From Paramesorhizobium endophyticum (lineage in GTDB: Bacteria > Pseudomonadota > Alphaproteobacteria > Rhizobiales > Rhizobiaceae), in NCBI RefSeq assembly GCF_014640615.1, contig NZ_BMHH01000015.1:1-64000 (forward strand): DNA of 64,000 nt. The letters are read 5' to 3'. Of the stretch, positions 1-7,415 are shown piece after piece (positions within the stretch are counted from its first letter, which is position 1; the number at the start of each line of letters is the position of its first letter). The notes below the pieces were generated by a model. That model saw only the letters and a list, made by a program, of their open reading frames with translations, made no database searches and was not told where the DNA came from. Both the position numbers and the translations under genes were made by a program.

Positions 1-55
1 CAAGATCAAAGGCAGACCGCCTTCGACTTTGCCTTGGGCTAAACCGGACAGTAGT

Positions 56-149
56 GGGCTTGTCCCGAGGATCTGCCATAAGAAAAAGATAAGCAATTAC
101 CGTCCTGACAGATTAAGCCACGGTAGATTCTCGGGACAAGCCCGAGAAT
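56..149. repeat. Inverted repeat at the left edge
   Basis: GGGCTTGTCCCGAG at 56-69 is an exact inverted copy of CTCGGGACAAGCCC at 130-143. The right copy is itself part of a tight hairpin (ATTCTCGGG/CCCGAGAAT, 5-base loop, 127-149). This is the style of short palindromic intergenic repeat common in Hyphomicrobiales. It lies downstream of the response regulator gene and could act as a transcript end, but no T-run follows. Confidence 0.6.
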
Positions 150-193
150 GACGGCTGAGAGGGGGCGCTGTTTCAAGCTGGTTCCGACAAACT

Positions 194-562
194 CTAGGCC
201 GCCTCGAAATAACAAGCGAACTGCGCCATCAGATAGGGCCGGTCGAATGGCTTCAGCATATAGCCGGAAGCCCCGGCGCGCTTGGCGCGCATGATCTTCG
301 TCACATCCACCTCATTGAGGCAGAGCACGATCCGTGCCTCCCTCCCCCCGGGCAGGCCTCTTATCGCGCCGATGATATCTGGCGTCGGCAGGTCCGGCAG
401 GTCACTGTCGAGCAGGATGACATCGGGCATTTCCGCCATGCATTGCTCGATAGCCTGCGAACCGCTCGCCGCTTCAGCGATTGCAAACGCGCTATCGGAG
501 AGTATCCGCCTGGCAACTTTTCTTATGACCGGTGAATCGTCCACGATCAGGCAGCGCGCCAT
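194..562 (-). CDS. Single-domain CheY-like response regulator
   Basis: A 122-residue stand-alone receiver domain with no output domain. The acidic pocket D8/D9 (VDDS), the phosphoacceptor D52 (ILLDSDLPD) and the conserved lysine K104 (LKPF) are visible. The usual switch Thr/Ser at the end of beta-4 appears to be Leu82 (IVLCLNE), so signalling may differ from classic CheY. It lies 900 bp from chpT on the same strand, which makes a role in the CtrA/ChpT cell-cycle relay plausible, but this is inference. A receiver of this size could instead serve chemotaxis or another phosphorelay. The ATG start is followed at once by the conserved hydrophobic beta-1 strand, so the start is secure. Confidence 0.88.
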   Translation of the reverse strand: MARCLIVDDSPVIRKVARRILSDSAFAIAEAASGSQAIEQCMAEMPDVILLDSDLPDLPTPDIIGAIRGLPGGREARIVLCLNEVDVTKIMRAKRAGASGYMLKPFDRPYLMAQFACYFEAA

Positions 563-692
563 TGTTTTCGTCCCCTCTGTTTGTTGCGAGGGAACCTAGC
601 CAATGCCCGTGAAAAAAGCTGAAAGCGGGAAGGTAAAGTTTTAGCTACCTGTGTTGGCGCCCAAAGATGGGCAACCTTGCTTTCTACCCAAT

Positions 693-738
693 TTCTGTAT
701 ATTCTGTATTTTCCAGAAAACAGGACAGATGCGAAGCC
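693..738 (+). promoter_or_regulatory. Repeat-rich promoter region of the toxin-antitoxin locus
   Basis: Just upstream of the antitoxin start the AT-rich sequence carries TTCTGTAT twice (693-700 and 702-709), followed by TTTTCCAGAAAA, whose CAGAAA mirrors the TTTCTG at 692. Phd/YefM-type antitoxins normally autoregulate through short palindromes or repeats here. The assignment as operator is inferred. Confidence 0.35.
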
Positions 739-1005
739 ATGAGCGACAAGACTATTTCTTCAGTTGAGTTCGTCCGGCATTTCGGACGGTATCATGATGA
801 GGCCATGCGGGAGCCGATTGTGCTTACCAAGCATGGCCGCGCTTCCGTGGTGGTTATGCCGGTCGATCTCTACGAGCGTATGAGAAGCGCGCAAGCCCCT
901 CGCCGTGCCTTTGGTCCGGGCGAAATGCCCCAGGATCTGGCGGATATGTTCCAGGCGCAGCTAGAGCAGGACTCCGCCGACTACCAAGCATCCAAGAATG
1001 ACTGA
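739..1005 (+). CDS. Phd/YefM-family type II antitoxin
   Basis: An 88-residue protein with the Phd/YefM N-terminal DNA-binding fold: SSVEFVRHFGRYHDEA, then the typical strand IVLTKHGRASVVVMPVDLYERM, ending in a charged, probably disordered tail that would wrap the toxin. The start is placed at ATG 739 because the 24 residues upstream of it in the same frame are not antitoxin-like. Its stop overlaps the start of the downstream toxin reading frame (ATG 998), as expected for an operon with translational coupling. In the family the protein neutralises its partner toxin and represses its own promoter. Here the partner is broken, so the antitoxin may be a solitary remnant. Confidence 0.8.
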   Translation: MSDKTISSVEFVRHFGRYHDEAMREPIVLTKHGRASVVVMPVDLYERMRSAQAPRRAFGPGEMPQDLADMFQAQLEQDSADYQASKND

Positions 1006-1416
1006 GCGGTTCGGCAAGGGGGACATTGTCCGCTATCCCTATCTTTGGCGCTGGCAAGATGAATTGGAGCGCGAGCACGGCGAGAAAGCCGCCCGGTTTG
1101 TCTCATCCTCACGTTGCGCGATGAAAAGGGCCTGACGCATATGCTGCTGTTGCCGATCTCATCGAAGCCGCTGCGTGATGGGCAGACCGCCCTTGAAATC
1201 CCGGCGCTCGAGTTGCGCAGGGCGAAGCTGACGGACTATGAGCACGGGTGGATCACCGTCAGCGAGTGCAATTACGATATCCTCGAACGGTCGTTCCACT
1301 TCGATGCCCGCCAAAAGCCGCAGGGCAAATTCAGCGGCATGTTCCTGGAGGAAGTGCGCAAAGCCTTTGCTCCCTTCCTCGCTGCGGGAACCGCCAAGAT
1401 CGACAGGACACGATAG
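998..1416 (+). pseudogene. Frameshifted toxin partner (PemK-like growth inhibitor)
   Basis: The frame starting at ATG 998 reads MTERFGKGDIVRYPYLW and terminates at about 1136. The remainder of an apparent single protein (CLILTLRDEKGLTHMLLLPI to the stop at 1416) continues in the next frame from about 1099. The break falls at GCCCGGTTTG (1091-1100). Restoring CCGG to give CCGGCCGG would join the frames and yield a natural AARPVCLILTLRDEKG, so a 4-bp deletion of a tandem CCGG is the simplest explanation. The opening (KGDIVRYPYLW, RPVCLIL) resembles PemK/MazF-like RNase toxins of Hyphomicrobiales, but the exact family is not certain. A sequencing error cannot be excluded. Confidence 0.65.
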
Positions 1417-1461
1417 GATAGCCGTGGGACGCTGCAAAAATCAGAGCCCCACGAACGTTCA

Positions 1462-2091
1462 TCAAGCCGCCGTAAACACAATCTCCTCCGCCGTCGCGTG
1501 GATGGAGATGGTCATCCCCGACTCCTGCGCCAGAAGCAGCGTGTAATAGGGCTGCACGGAATGGGCGTCGACGGGCTCCTCCGGTTCCTTGCCGCTATGC
1601 AGTTCCAGGAATTTCGGCGGCACGCGCAGCATCGGGCCCTTGGCCGTGATGACGAAGCGCAGGTCGGTTTCCGGATTTTCGATCGCCGCCGTCAGCGAGC
1701 CGCCGCGCGGAATCGCGCCATTGCCGATCAGGATCATGTTGAGCAGCAGCTTCACCTTGTTCTTCGGAAGCAGCACGCGGTTGCCTTCCCACGAGAATTC
1801 CGCCTTCTCGCCCTTCATATATTCGGTCGCGACATTCTGCGCGTCGCCCGTATCGATCTGCACCCCGGCGGACCCGGCGGCGCCAAAGGCGATGCGGGCG
1901 AATTGCAGGCGGGCCGAGGCGTTGCGCGCGCTCGCCTTGATCAGGTTCATCGCATCCTCGTCCGCGCCGCCTTCTTCCAGCAGCTCAAGGCCATTGTTGA
2001 TGGCGCCTACCGGCGAAATAATGTCGTGGCAGATGCGGCTGCACAGAAGCGCGGCAAGATCGGCGGCGGAAAGCTGGAATGGCAGGGACAT
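1462..2091 (-). CDS. chpT: ChpT histidine phosphotransferase
   Basis: A 209-residue dimeric phosphotransferase of the CckA-ChpT-CtrA/CpdR relay that passes phosphate from the hybrid kinase CckA to the master cell-cycle regulator CtrA. The motif LCSRICHDIISPVGAINNGLE carries the phosphorylated histidine. Starting at the ATG with GGAG eight bases upstream (2091) puts it at H22, the position reported for Brucella ChpT. The C-terminal half is the degenerate HATPase-like domain. The gene is divergent from eipA, the arrangement of Brucella abortus, where ctrA is also close by; ctrA is not in this window. A start 21 bases upstream is possible but has no spaced ribosome-binding site. Confidence 0.95.
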   Translation of the reverse strand: MSLPFQLSAADLAALLCSRICHDIISPVGAINNGLELLEEGGADEDAMNLIKASARNASARLQFARIAFGAAGSAGVQIDTGDAQNVATEYMKGEKAEFSWEGNRVLLPKNKVKLLLNMILIGNGAIPRGGSLTAAIENPETDLRFVITAKGPMLRVPPKFLELHSGKEPEEPVDAHSVQPYYTLLLAQESGMTISIHATAEEIVFTAA

Positions 2092-2353
2092 GCACATATC
2101 TCCGGACAGCATGGATTGCTCCGGGCCGAATCACCCGGGATGATCGTCTTTTGGATACACAGCGCTTGCAGCGACGGCAAGGAAAGCGGCCAACGCACCA
2201 AACCAGTCATCGAAACGCCAAGATCGAAACGTAAGGACTTTCGAAAGCATATCGTCGTTTGATAGCGATGATTCGGGCCGAAGCGGACGTCAGATCCGCG
2301 CATGCCCTCCAGGAGCATCAGACAGAGAAGCGAGCAGCCAGAAGGAACATTGA

Positions 2354-2938
2354 ATGGCCTCTCTATCCCTGTCCCCGTCCCGCCTGCGCTTGGCAGGCAT
2401 CTTCGTCGCATTGCTGATGGCGATGCTCGCGCTTGCGCCGCAGGCCCGCGCGAATGACACCTTCACAATGCAGGAGATCGTCGATTCCGGCCATCGCTTC
2501 TTCGGCTCGACCTCGGGCGGCCTTGCCTCGGCCATCGAGAAGATATTCCAGAGCTATGGCCTGCCCAATGGCTATATCCTCGGCGAAGAGGGCTCAGGCG
2601 CGCTCATCGGCGGCCTCACCTATGGCGAGGGCATGCTCTACACCAAGAATGCCGGCGACCATAAGACCTTCTGGCAAGGCCCCTCCATCGGCTGGGACTT
2701 CGGCGGGCAGGGCTCGCGCGTGATGATGCTCGTCTATAATCTCGACGATGTGCAGAACATGTATGGCCGCTATGCCGGCGTTTCCGGCTCGGCCTATGTC
2801 ATCGCCGGCGTCGGCTTCAACGTGCTGAAACGCGGCAATATGCTGCTCGTCCCGGTCCGCACGGGCGTCGGTGCGCGCCTCGGCGTCAATATCGGCTACC
2901 TCAAGCTGACACCGACCCCGACCTGGAACCCGTTTTAA
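2354..2938 (+). CDS. eipA: Envelope integrity protein EipA (DUF1134)
   Basis: A 194-residue periplasmic protein with a cleavable signal peptide (about residues 1-34, ending AQARA-ND) followed by a DUF1134 domain: a small beta-barrel rich in Gly and aromatics (GYILGEEGSGALIGGLTYGEG, WQGPSIGWDFGG). In Brucella, EipA supports cell-envelope integrity and virulence and its gene is controlled by CtrA. I saw no TTAA-N7-TTAA site by eye in the shared 260-bp intergenic region with chpT. The ATG has a good AAGGAA site upstream. The coiled-coil gene 108 bp downstream on the same strand is probably cotranscribed. Confidence 0.93.
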   Translation: MASLSLSPSRLRLAGIFVALLMAMLALAPQARANDTFTMQEIVDSGHRFFGSTSGGLASAIEKIFQSYGLPNGYILGEEGSGALIGGLTYGEGMLYTKNAGDHKTFWQGPSIGWDFGGQGSRVMMLVYNLDDVQNMYGRYAGVSGSAYVIAGVGFNVLKRGNMLLVPVRTGVGARLGVNIGYLKLTPTPTWNPF

Positions 2939-3046
2939 AACCTCGGACTCATTGGCATTGGATGGGCGGCAACGCTGGATTACCGCTCCCAGCTGTGTCA
3001 TTCTGTCCGCAATTCCTGAAAACCGGCAGCATCCTGGACCCCGGAA

Positions 3047-3958
3047 GTGATCGAGTCTGTTCTTTTCTTCATTCTCGGCTTCCTGAGCGCCGCGTTTCTC
3101 GTGGCGCTCGTCGCTCCATCCATATGGCGGCGGGCGGAGGTGCTGACGAGGCGGCGCATCGAGTCCGAGGTGCCGCTGACGCTCAATGAGATCGCGGCCG
3201 ACAAGGACGCGCTCCGGGCCGAACACGCCATGACGGTGCGCAAGCTCGAAATGCGGCTCAGGGAGCTCCAGGAAAAATATAACGAGCAGAAGCTCGCCTT
3301 CGGCGTCAATTATGAGAAGCTGCGGCAGCTTTCCCAAGTGGAGCGCGAGGTGCGCGAGTTGCGCAGCCGCCAGAACGAATGGGAAGAGACCGCAAGTGCG
3401 CTGGCGACGGCGGAACAGAGCCTCGGACAGGTGAAAGGCGAATTGCAGGCCCTGCAATCGGCTCACCACGAGCTCTCAAATCTCTCCGACACGCTGCGCA
3501 TCGAGTTGGCCGTGCGCGAGACCGAACTGGACAAGCTGATGGGAGAACTGGACGACATGCGCCACGACCGTCGCAACAAGGAGGCAGCGCAGCGCGAATT
3601 GTCCGCCGAGGCGAAAGCGGCCAAGGCGGAGCTCAACAGCGAGCGCAAGCGCAACGCCGCGCTGGAAAAGCGCCTGGCGCGCCTGCTCTCCGACCTCACG
3701 GACGCCAAGGAAAAGCTGGAGCGGCGCGAAGGCGAACTGGCGGCGCTGAAAAAAGGCGGAGCCAAGCCCTCAGCAGCCGCAGTGAAAATGGAAGCCGACC
3801 TGCGCGAGCAAATCCGCGACCTGGCGGCGGAAGTGGTGGCCGTGACGGCAGAACGCGAAGGCCCTGCTTCCCCGGTCTATCAGGCTTTGGACGAAGCGAA
3901 GGATGGGGGTGGCAAGGACAGCCTTGCAAAGCGGATAAGGCAGAAGAAGGGGGACTAG
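3047..3958 (+). CDS. Membrane-anchored coiled-coil protein of unknown function
   Basis: A 303-residue protein with one N-terminal membrane helix (ESVLFFILGFLSAAFLVALV, about residues 3-22), a basic patch, and then about 200 residues of heptad-rich helix full of Glu, Lys and Arg. It starts at GTG 3047; the membrane helix begins directly after, so an earlier start is unlikely. The motif PSIWRRAEVLTRRRIESEVP after the helix is recurrent in Hyphomicrobiales homologues, but I know of no assigned function. Position after eipA suggests an envelope or cell-division scaffold role (inference). The C-terminal 60 residues lose the coiled-coil pattern. Confidence 0.8.
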   Translation: MIESVLFFILGFLSAAFLVALVAPSIWRRAEVLTRRRIESEVPLTLNEIAADKDALRAEHAMTVRKLEMRLRELQEKYNEQKLAFGVNYEKLRQLSQVEREVRELRSRQNEWEETASALATAEQSLGQVKGELQALQSAHHELSNLSDTLRIELAVRETELDKLMGELDDMRHDRRNKEAAQRELSAEAKAAKAELNSERKRNAALEKRLARLLSDLTDAKEKLERREGELAALKKGGAKPSAAAVKMEADLREQIRDLAAEVVAVTAEREGPASPVYQALDEAKDGGGKDSLAKRIRQKKGD

Positions 3959-3975
3959 ACCGGTTCCCTTGTCGG

Positions 3976-4168
3976 AAACGGCGGGACAGCGCCCCCTCTG
4001 CCCTGCCGGGCATCTCCCCCGCAAGGGGGAGACTACGCTGTCATCTCCGCCTTCGCCAATCGCGGACGTTTCAAAATAAAATGCCTGTATCGATGAAGGT
4101 CAATCTCCCCCCTTGCGGGGGAGATGTCCGGCAGGACAGAGGGGGGCGCTGTCCCGCCAACGTTTCCC
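3976..4168. repeat. Palindromic intergenic element, copy 1
   Basis: Two inverted arms of the window's main repeat family. The left arm has GGGACAGCGCCCCCTCTGCC then GGGCATCTCCCCCGCAAGGG (3984-4028). The right arm is its reverse complement (about 4107-4158), ending TGTCCCGCCAACG. A variable centre of about 75 bp separates the arms. Four more copies lie at about 37.3, 39.9, 47.4 and 62.5 kb. It sits between two convergent genes and could form a large hairpin in either transcript. Confidence 0.85.
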
Positions 4169-4198
4169 ATTTCCACACTCGCCGAACAAAAAACTTCG

Positions 4199-4594
4199 TC
4201 ACGGCACCAGGTAATGCCCGCTCCACTCGCTGCGAGGCACGACCGCGCCCACCTTATAATCAAACGAGATGATCGACAGATTGTCGTCGGTTGTATGACA
4301 CGTATAGGACAAATGGTACCACTTGCCCTTGCTGCGGAAGGCGGCGCCGGGGGCTTTCATCGCGTGTTCGCTCTTGACCGTATCGGCAAAGGCATAGGCG
4401 ACGAGTTCGTCCGGCGCCATGCCCTTTTTCTCCCGCGAAATACTGCCCATGGCCTTGCCGTTGCACCGCTGCTCCATCCGGGTCTGCGGGTCGAGCTTGG
4501 CTATCTGCCTCTGGATGGCGGCGTTGTTGTCGGCGGCGAGGGAGGGGCCGGCGAGCCCCGCAGCGGCAAGAACAAGAACAGCCGGTCTGAGCAT
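4199..4594 (-). CDS. DUF930 family secreted protein
   Basis: A 131-residue protein with a signal peptide (about residues 1-20, GLAGPSLA-AD) and a DUF930 domain. The C-terminal block LSIISFDYKVGAVVPRSEW is typical of the family, and two cysteines (in RCNGKAMG and SYTCHTTD) probably form a disulfide in the periplasm. The family is widespread in Hyphomicrobiales and has no established function. It lies 24 bp downstream of the aminotransferase gene on the same strand but is probably functionally unrelated to it. Confidence 0.85.
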   Translation of the reverse strand: MLRPAVLVLAAAGLAGPSLAADNNAAIQRQIAKLDPQTRMEQRCNGKAMGSISREKKGMAPDELVAYAFADTVKSEHAMKAPGAAFRSKGKWYHLSYTCHTTDDNLSIISFDYKVGAVVPRSEWSGHYLVP

Positions 4595-4618
4595 CGATAG
4601 CCTCCCTATTTTCCGAAT

Positions 4619-5740
4619 CTATTTCTTTCCGTGGAACTCCCGGATAGCGTCGATGATACGACCCTGGTCAGCCTCGCTCAAGTACGGATGCATCGGCAGG
4701 CTCAGAATACGGTCCGGCAGCGCCTCGGACACCGGCAAGCCGCCCGGAGCCACAGGGTAATGCTTGTAGGCCGTCTGGAGATGCAAGGGCTTCACATAAT
4801 AGACGACCGAGGGAATGCCCGCCGCCGTCAGATGCGCCTTGAGGCCGTCGCGGTCGTCGCTCTCGATCGAATATTGCGCCCAGGCCGAGCGATAGCCCGA
4901 AGGCGTATGCGGCACCTTCACCACATCCTTCAAGCCCTCCGCGTAGCGCTTCGCCACCGCCTGCCGGGCTTCCATCTCGTCTTCGAGAATGGCGAGCTTT
5001 TCGATCAGGATCGCCGCCTGGATCGTGTCGAGGCGGGAGTTGAGGCCGATGCGCACATTGTCGTATTGCGTCTCGCCCTTGCCGTGAAACAGCACCGAGC
5101 GCAGCGTCTCCGCCAGTTCGGCGTCATTAGTGAACATCGCGCCGCCATCGCCATAGCAGCCGAGCGGCTTGGCGGGGTAAAAGCTCGTCGCCGCGACATG
5201 TCCGAACGCGCCGCACATCGCATTGTCGCGCTTGCCGCCGATGGACTGCGCCGCGTCCTCGATGACGAACAGCCCCTCACGCTCCGCCACCGCCATAGTG
5301 GCGTTATATTCAGCGGCAAGACCGAAAAGGTCGACGGGGATGATCGCCTTGGGCTGCAAACGCCCTTCCCGGCGGATCTCAGCGATGGCCGCCTCGAGCT
5401 GCGCCACATTCATGTTGTAGCTGTCGGGGTCGACATCGACAAAGACCGGCTCCGCGCCCACGAGCGCCACCACCTCGGCGGTCGCCGCGAAGGTGAAGCT
5501 CGGGCAGAACACCGCATCGCCCCGCCCGATGCCGCGCGCCATCAGCGGCATCAGCAGCGCGTCGGTCCCGTTGGCGCAGGCAATCACATGCTCGACGCCG
5601 ACATAATCCGCCAGCTTCTTTTCAAATTCGCCCACTTCCGGGCCGAGAATATAGCGCCCATCGGCCACCACTTTGGCGATGGCCTGGTTCAGCCGCTCTC
5701 CGATGCGCTCGCGCTGCGCCGCCAGATCGATGAATTGCAT
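4619..5740 (-). CDS. DegT/DnrJ/EryC1/StrS-family PLP aminotransferase
   Basis: A 373-residue type I-fold sugar aminotransferase. Visible marks are ANGTDALLMPLMARGIGRGD (cofactor phosphate contacts), IEDAAQSIGG (Asp to the PLP nitrogen) and FYPAKPLGCYGDGG with the Schiff-base lysine, full length for the family. It would transaminate a 3-keto nucleotide sugar. The upstream dehydrogenase gene (5953-6957) makes exactly such a ketone, so the pair should produce a 3-amino sugar nucleotide. Brucellaceae lipid A contains 2,3-diaminoglucose made by a GnnA/GnnB pair, and this locus is a candidate. O-antigen amino-sugar synthesis (WlbC/WbpE type) is the alternative. The start has GGAG nine bases upstream. 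Confidence 0.88.
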   Translation of the reverse strand: MQFIDLAAQRERIGERLNQAIAKVVADGRYILGPEVGEFEKKLADYVGVEHVIACANGTDALLMPLMARGIGRGDAVFCPSFTFAATAEVVALVGAEPVFVDVDPDSYNMNVAQLEAAIAEIRREGRLQPKAIIPVDLFGLAAEYNATMAVAEREGLFVIEDAAQSIGGKRDNAMCGAFGHVAATSFYPAKPLGCYGDGGAMFTNDAELAETLRSVLFHGKGETQYDNVRIGLNSRLDTIQAAILIEKLAILEDEMEARQAVAKRYAEGLKDVVKVPHTPSGYRSAWAQYSIESDDRDGLKAHLTAAGIPSVVYYVKPLHLQTAYKHYPVAPGGLPVSEALPDRILSLPMHPYLSEADQGRIIDAIREFHGKK

Positions 5741-5758
5741 GTCTGCTCCATGACGACT

Positions 5759-5823
5759 AGCATGATCCCGAACCGAAGGTCAGCTTTGGCAAACGCGGCA
5801 GGCTTTCGGGAATAGGATCATGC
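5759..5823. repeat. Palindromic repeat between the sugar genes
   Basis: AGCATGATCCCGAA at 5759-5772 is mirrored by TTCGGGAATAGGATCATGC ending at 5822, with a three-base insertion in the right arm. This pattern (GCATGATCC-CGAA) is a recurrent intergenic repeat in alphaproteobacteria. It lies in the 212-bp gap between the dehydrogenase and the aminotransferase and could modulate read-through. Confidence 0.65.
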
Positions 5824-5952
5824 GGCTAAAGAATTGATCCGCCGCCACCCGCGCGCGAATCCTGTGGGATTTGTCTAACGTCTCGCTCAGGCGGTTGCCA
5901 CCAGCCAATATTCAAAGATTGCTTGGGCTTTTAACAACGCTTGAGAGCATTG

Positions 5953-6957
5953 TCATCGCCCGCCGATCACATCCCTGTGTTGATATGGCTCAACCTCGCC
6001 CCGCTTGCCGTGATGCACAGTGCCGGCGGTCAAGATCCGCAGCACGCTGATCGCCTCCTCGCCATCGGTGCGAGGCTTGGCGCGAGTCTCGATGCAATCG
6101 ATGAAATGCTGGCACTCGCGCGTGAGCGGCATCCCCTCCCCGACCGGAATATAGGTCGGCTCCTCGGCGGTGAAGGCCCACTGCCCGTTATCCTGCCAGA
6201 CGGCATGGCGATAGACGGCAAGCTTGCGCTCCCATGGCTCGACATCGTCGAACACGGCCATCGCCTTGGTGCCCACCACCGTCAACCGGCGTTCGCGATA
6301 GGGATTGAGCCGCGAGGCGAAGAGATGGCCGCGCAGATCCCCCGGAAATTTCATATGCACATGCGCGAAGTCGCTGAGATGGTCGAGCACCGCCGCCCCC
6401 TCGCCCCGCACCTCGATGGGCTCGCAGCCGGTCAGCGCCAGGATCATCGAGAGATCGTGCGGCGCAAGATCCCACAGCGCGTCGTTCTCGGTGTGGAACT
6501 TGCCAAGCCCGATACGGTGCGAATGGATATAGCGCACCTCGCCCAGCTCGCCCGACTGCACCAGCTGAAGAAGCTTCTCGAAGGCGGGATGGAAGCGCAG
6601 CACATGGCCGACCATGAAGACGCGGCCATTATCGCGCGCGGCCTTGACCGCCGCCTCGGCGTCGGCGACCGTGAGCGCGATTGGCTTCTCGACGAGCACG
6701 TCCTTCCCATTGGTCACGGCGCGGATGGCGTTTTCGGCGTGAAACTGCGGCGGCAGCGCCAGCACGATGGCATCCACATCCTTATGGGTGAACAGCTCCT
6801 CGACCGGAATATGGAGAACGCCATGCTCAGCGGCAAAGCCGGAAGCCCGGTCACTGTTCTGGTCGGATACGGCATGGAGCGCGCCGAGGGATTTCAAGGT
6901 ACGGATATGGTTGCTGCCCCAATAGCCGCAACCCAATACTGCAATGCGGGGTGCCAT
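5953..6957 (-). CDS. Gfo/Idh/MocA-family sugar dehydrogenase
   Basis: A 334-residue NAD(P)-dependent oxidoreductase. The N-terminal Rossmann motif is IAVLGCGYWGSNHIRTL, the family motif DVLVEKPIALT contains the catalytic EKP lysine, and the helix with HDLSMIL supplies the likely catalytic His. These motifs are typical of the WlbA/GnnA branch acting on UDP-GlcNAc-derived sugars, where the enzyme oxidises C3 to a ketone that the downstream DegT aminotransferase then aminates. Start chosen at MAPRIAV (6957). An in-frame ATG three codons earlier (6966) is possible. Substrate (lipid A diaminoglucose versus O-antigen sugar) cannot be read from the sequence. Confidence 0.86.
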   Translation of the reverse strand: MAPRIAVLGCGYWGSNHIRTLKSLGALHAVSDQNSDRASGFAAEHGVLHIPVEELFTHKDVDAIVLALPPQFHAENAIRAVTNGKDVLVEKPIALTVADAEAAVKAARDNGRVFMVGHVLRFHPAFEKLLQLVQSGELGEVRYIHSHRIGLGKFHTENDALWDLAPHDLSMILALTGCEPIEVRGEGAAVLDHLSDFAHVHMKFPGDLRGHLFASRLNPYRERRLTVVGTKAMAVFDDVEPWERKLAVYRHAVWQDNGQWAFTAEEPTYIPVGEGMPLTRECQHFIDCIETRAKPRTDGEEAISVLRILTAGTVHHGKRGEVEPYQHRDVIGGR

Positions 6958-7143
6958 TAATTTCAACGCCTTCGATTTTGCTCCTCCCCTTATCGGTGCA
7001 AAAGACGGAAAACAAGTCTATTAGACGTTCAAGAACGCTTGACAGCCCCTCACTCCCCACCTTATACCCGCGCCGTTCCTGACAAGAACGGACGCATCGC
7101 TGGCAAGCTTCCATACGGGAAGCAAGCATGATGCGGGCTCCGG

Positions 7144-7220
7144 GGCGGAGTAGCTCAGTAGGTTAGAGCAGAGGAATCATAATCCTTGTGTCGGGGGTTC
7201 GAATCCCTCCTCCGCTACCA
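7144..7220 (+). tRNA. tRNA-Met (anticodon CAT, elongator type)
   Basis: A complete 77-nt cloverleaf including an encoded CCA. The acceptor stem is GGCGGAG/CTCCGCT (first pair G-T), the D-arm GCTC/GAGC, the anticodon stem GAGGA/TCCTT around loop ATCATAA with CAT at 34-36, and the T-arm GGGGG/CCCTC around TTCGAAT. The first acceptor pair is G-T rather than the mismatch of initiator tRNA and the anticodon stem lacks three consecutive G-C pairs, so this is an elongator Met tRNA (a tRNA-Ile with modified CAT is the other formal option). The 3' end borders a foreign-looking AT-rich islet. Confidence 0.96.
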
Positions 7221-7415
7221 TATAAACCTTTGGATTTTTTTGAATTATTTAAGATGAGTTGCTCCCAATTGCGATTTCAAAAATAGCAATTGGCAACCAA
7301 TAAGCATGTAGTTTGCCTTTAAGGATTGAATCAGTCATTAGTCAGCCAAAGCACGTTTTGGGGTTGCAGAAGTCTGGTAGCAGCATAGTGACCTACCATA
7401 GACTAGGAGGGGCGA

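Noticed and set aside
2113-2353. CtrA binding site TTAA-N7-TTAA between chpT and eipA
   Set aside because: No such spacing was seen, although CtrA control of eipA is known in Brucella.
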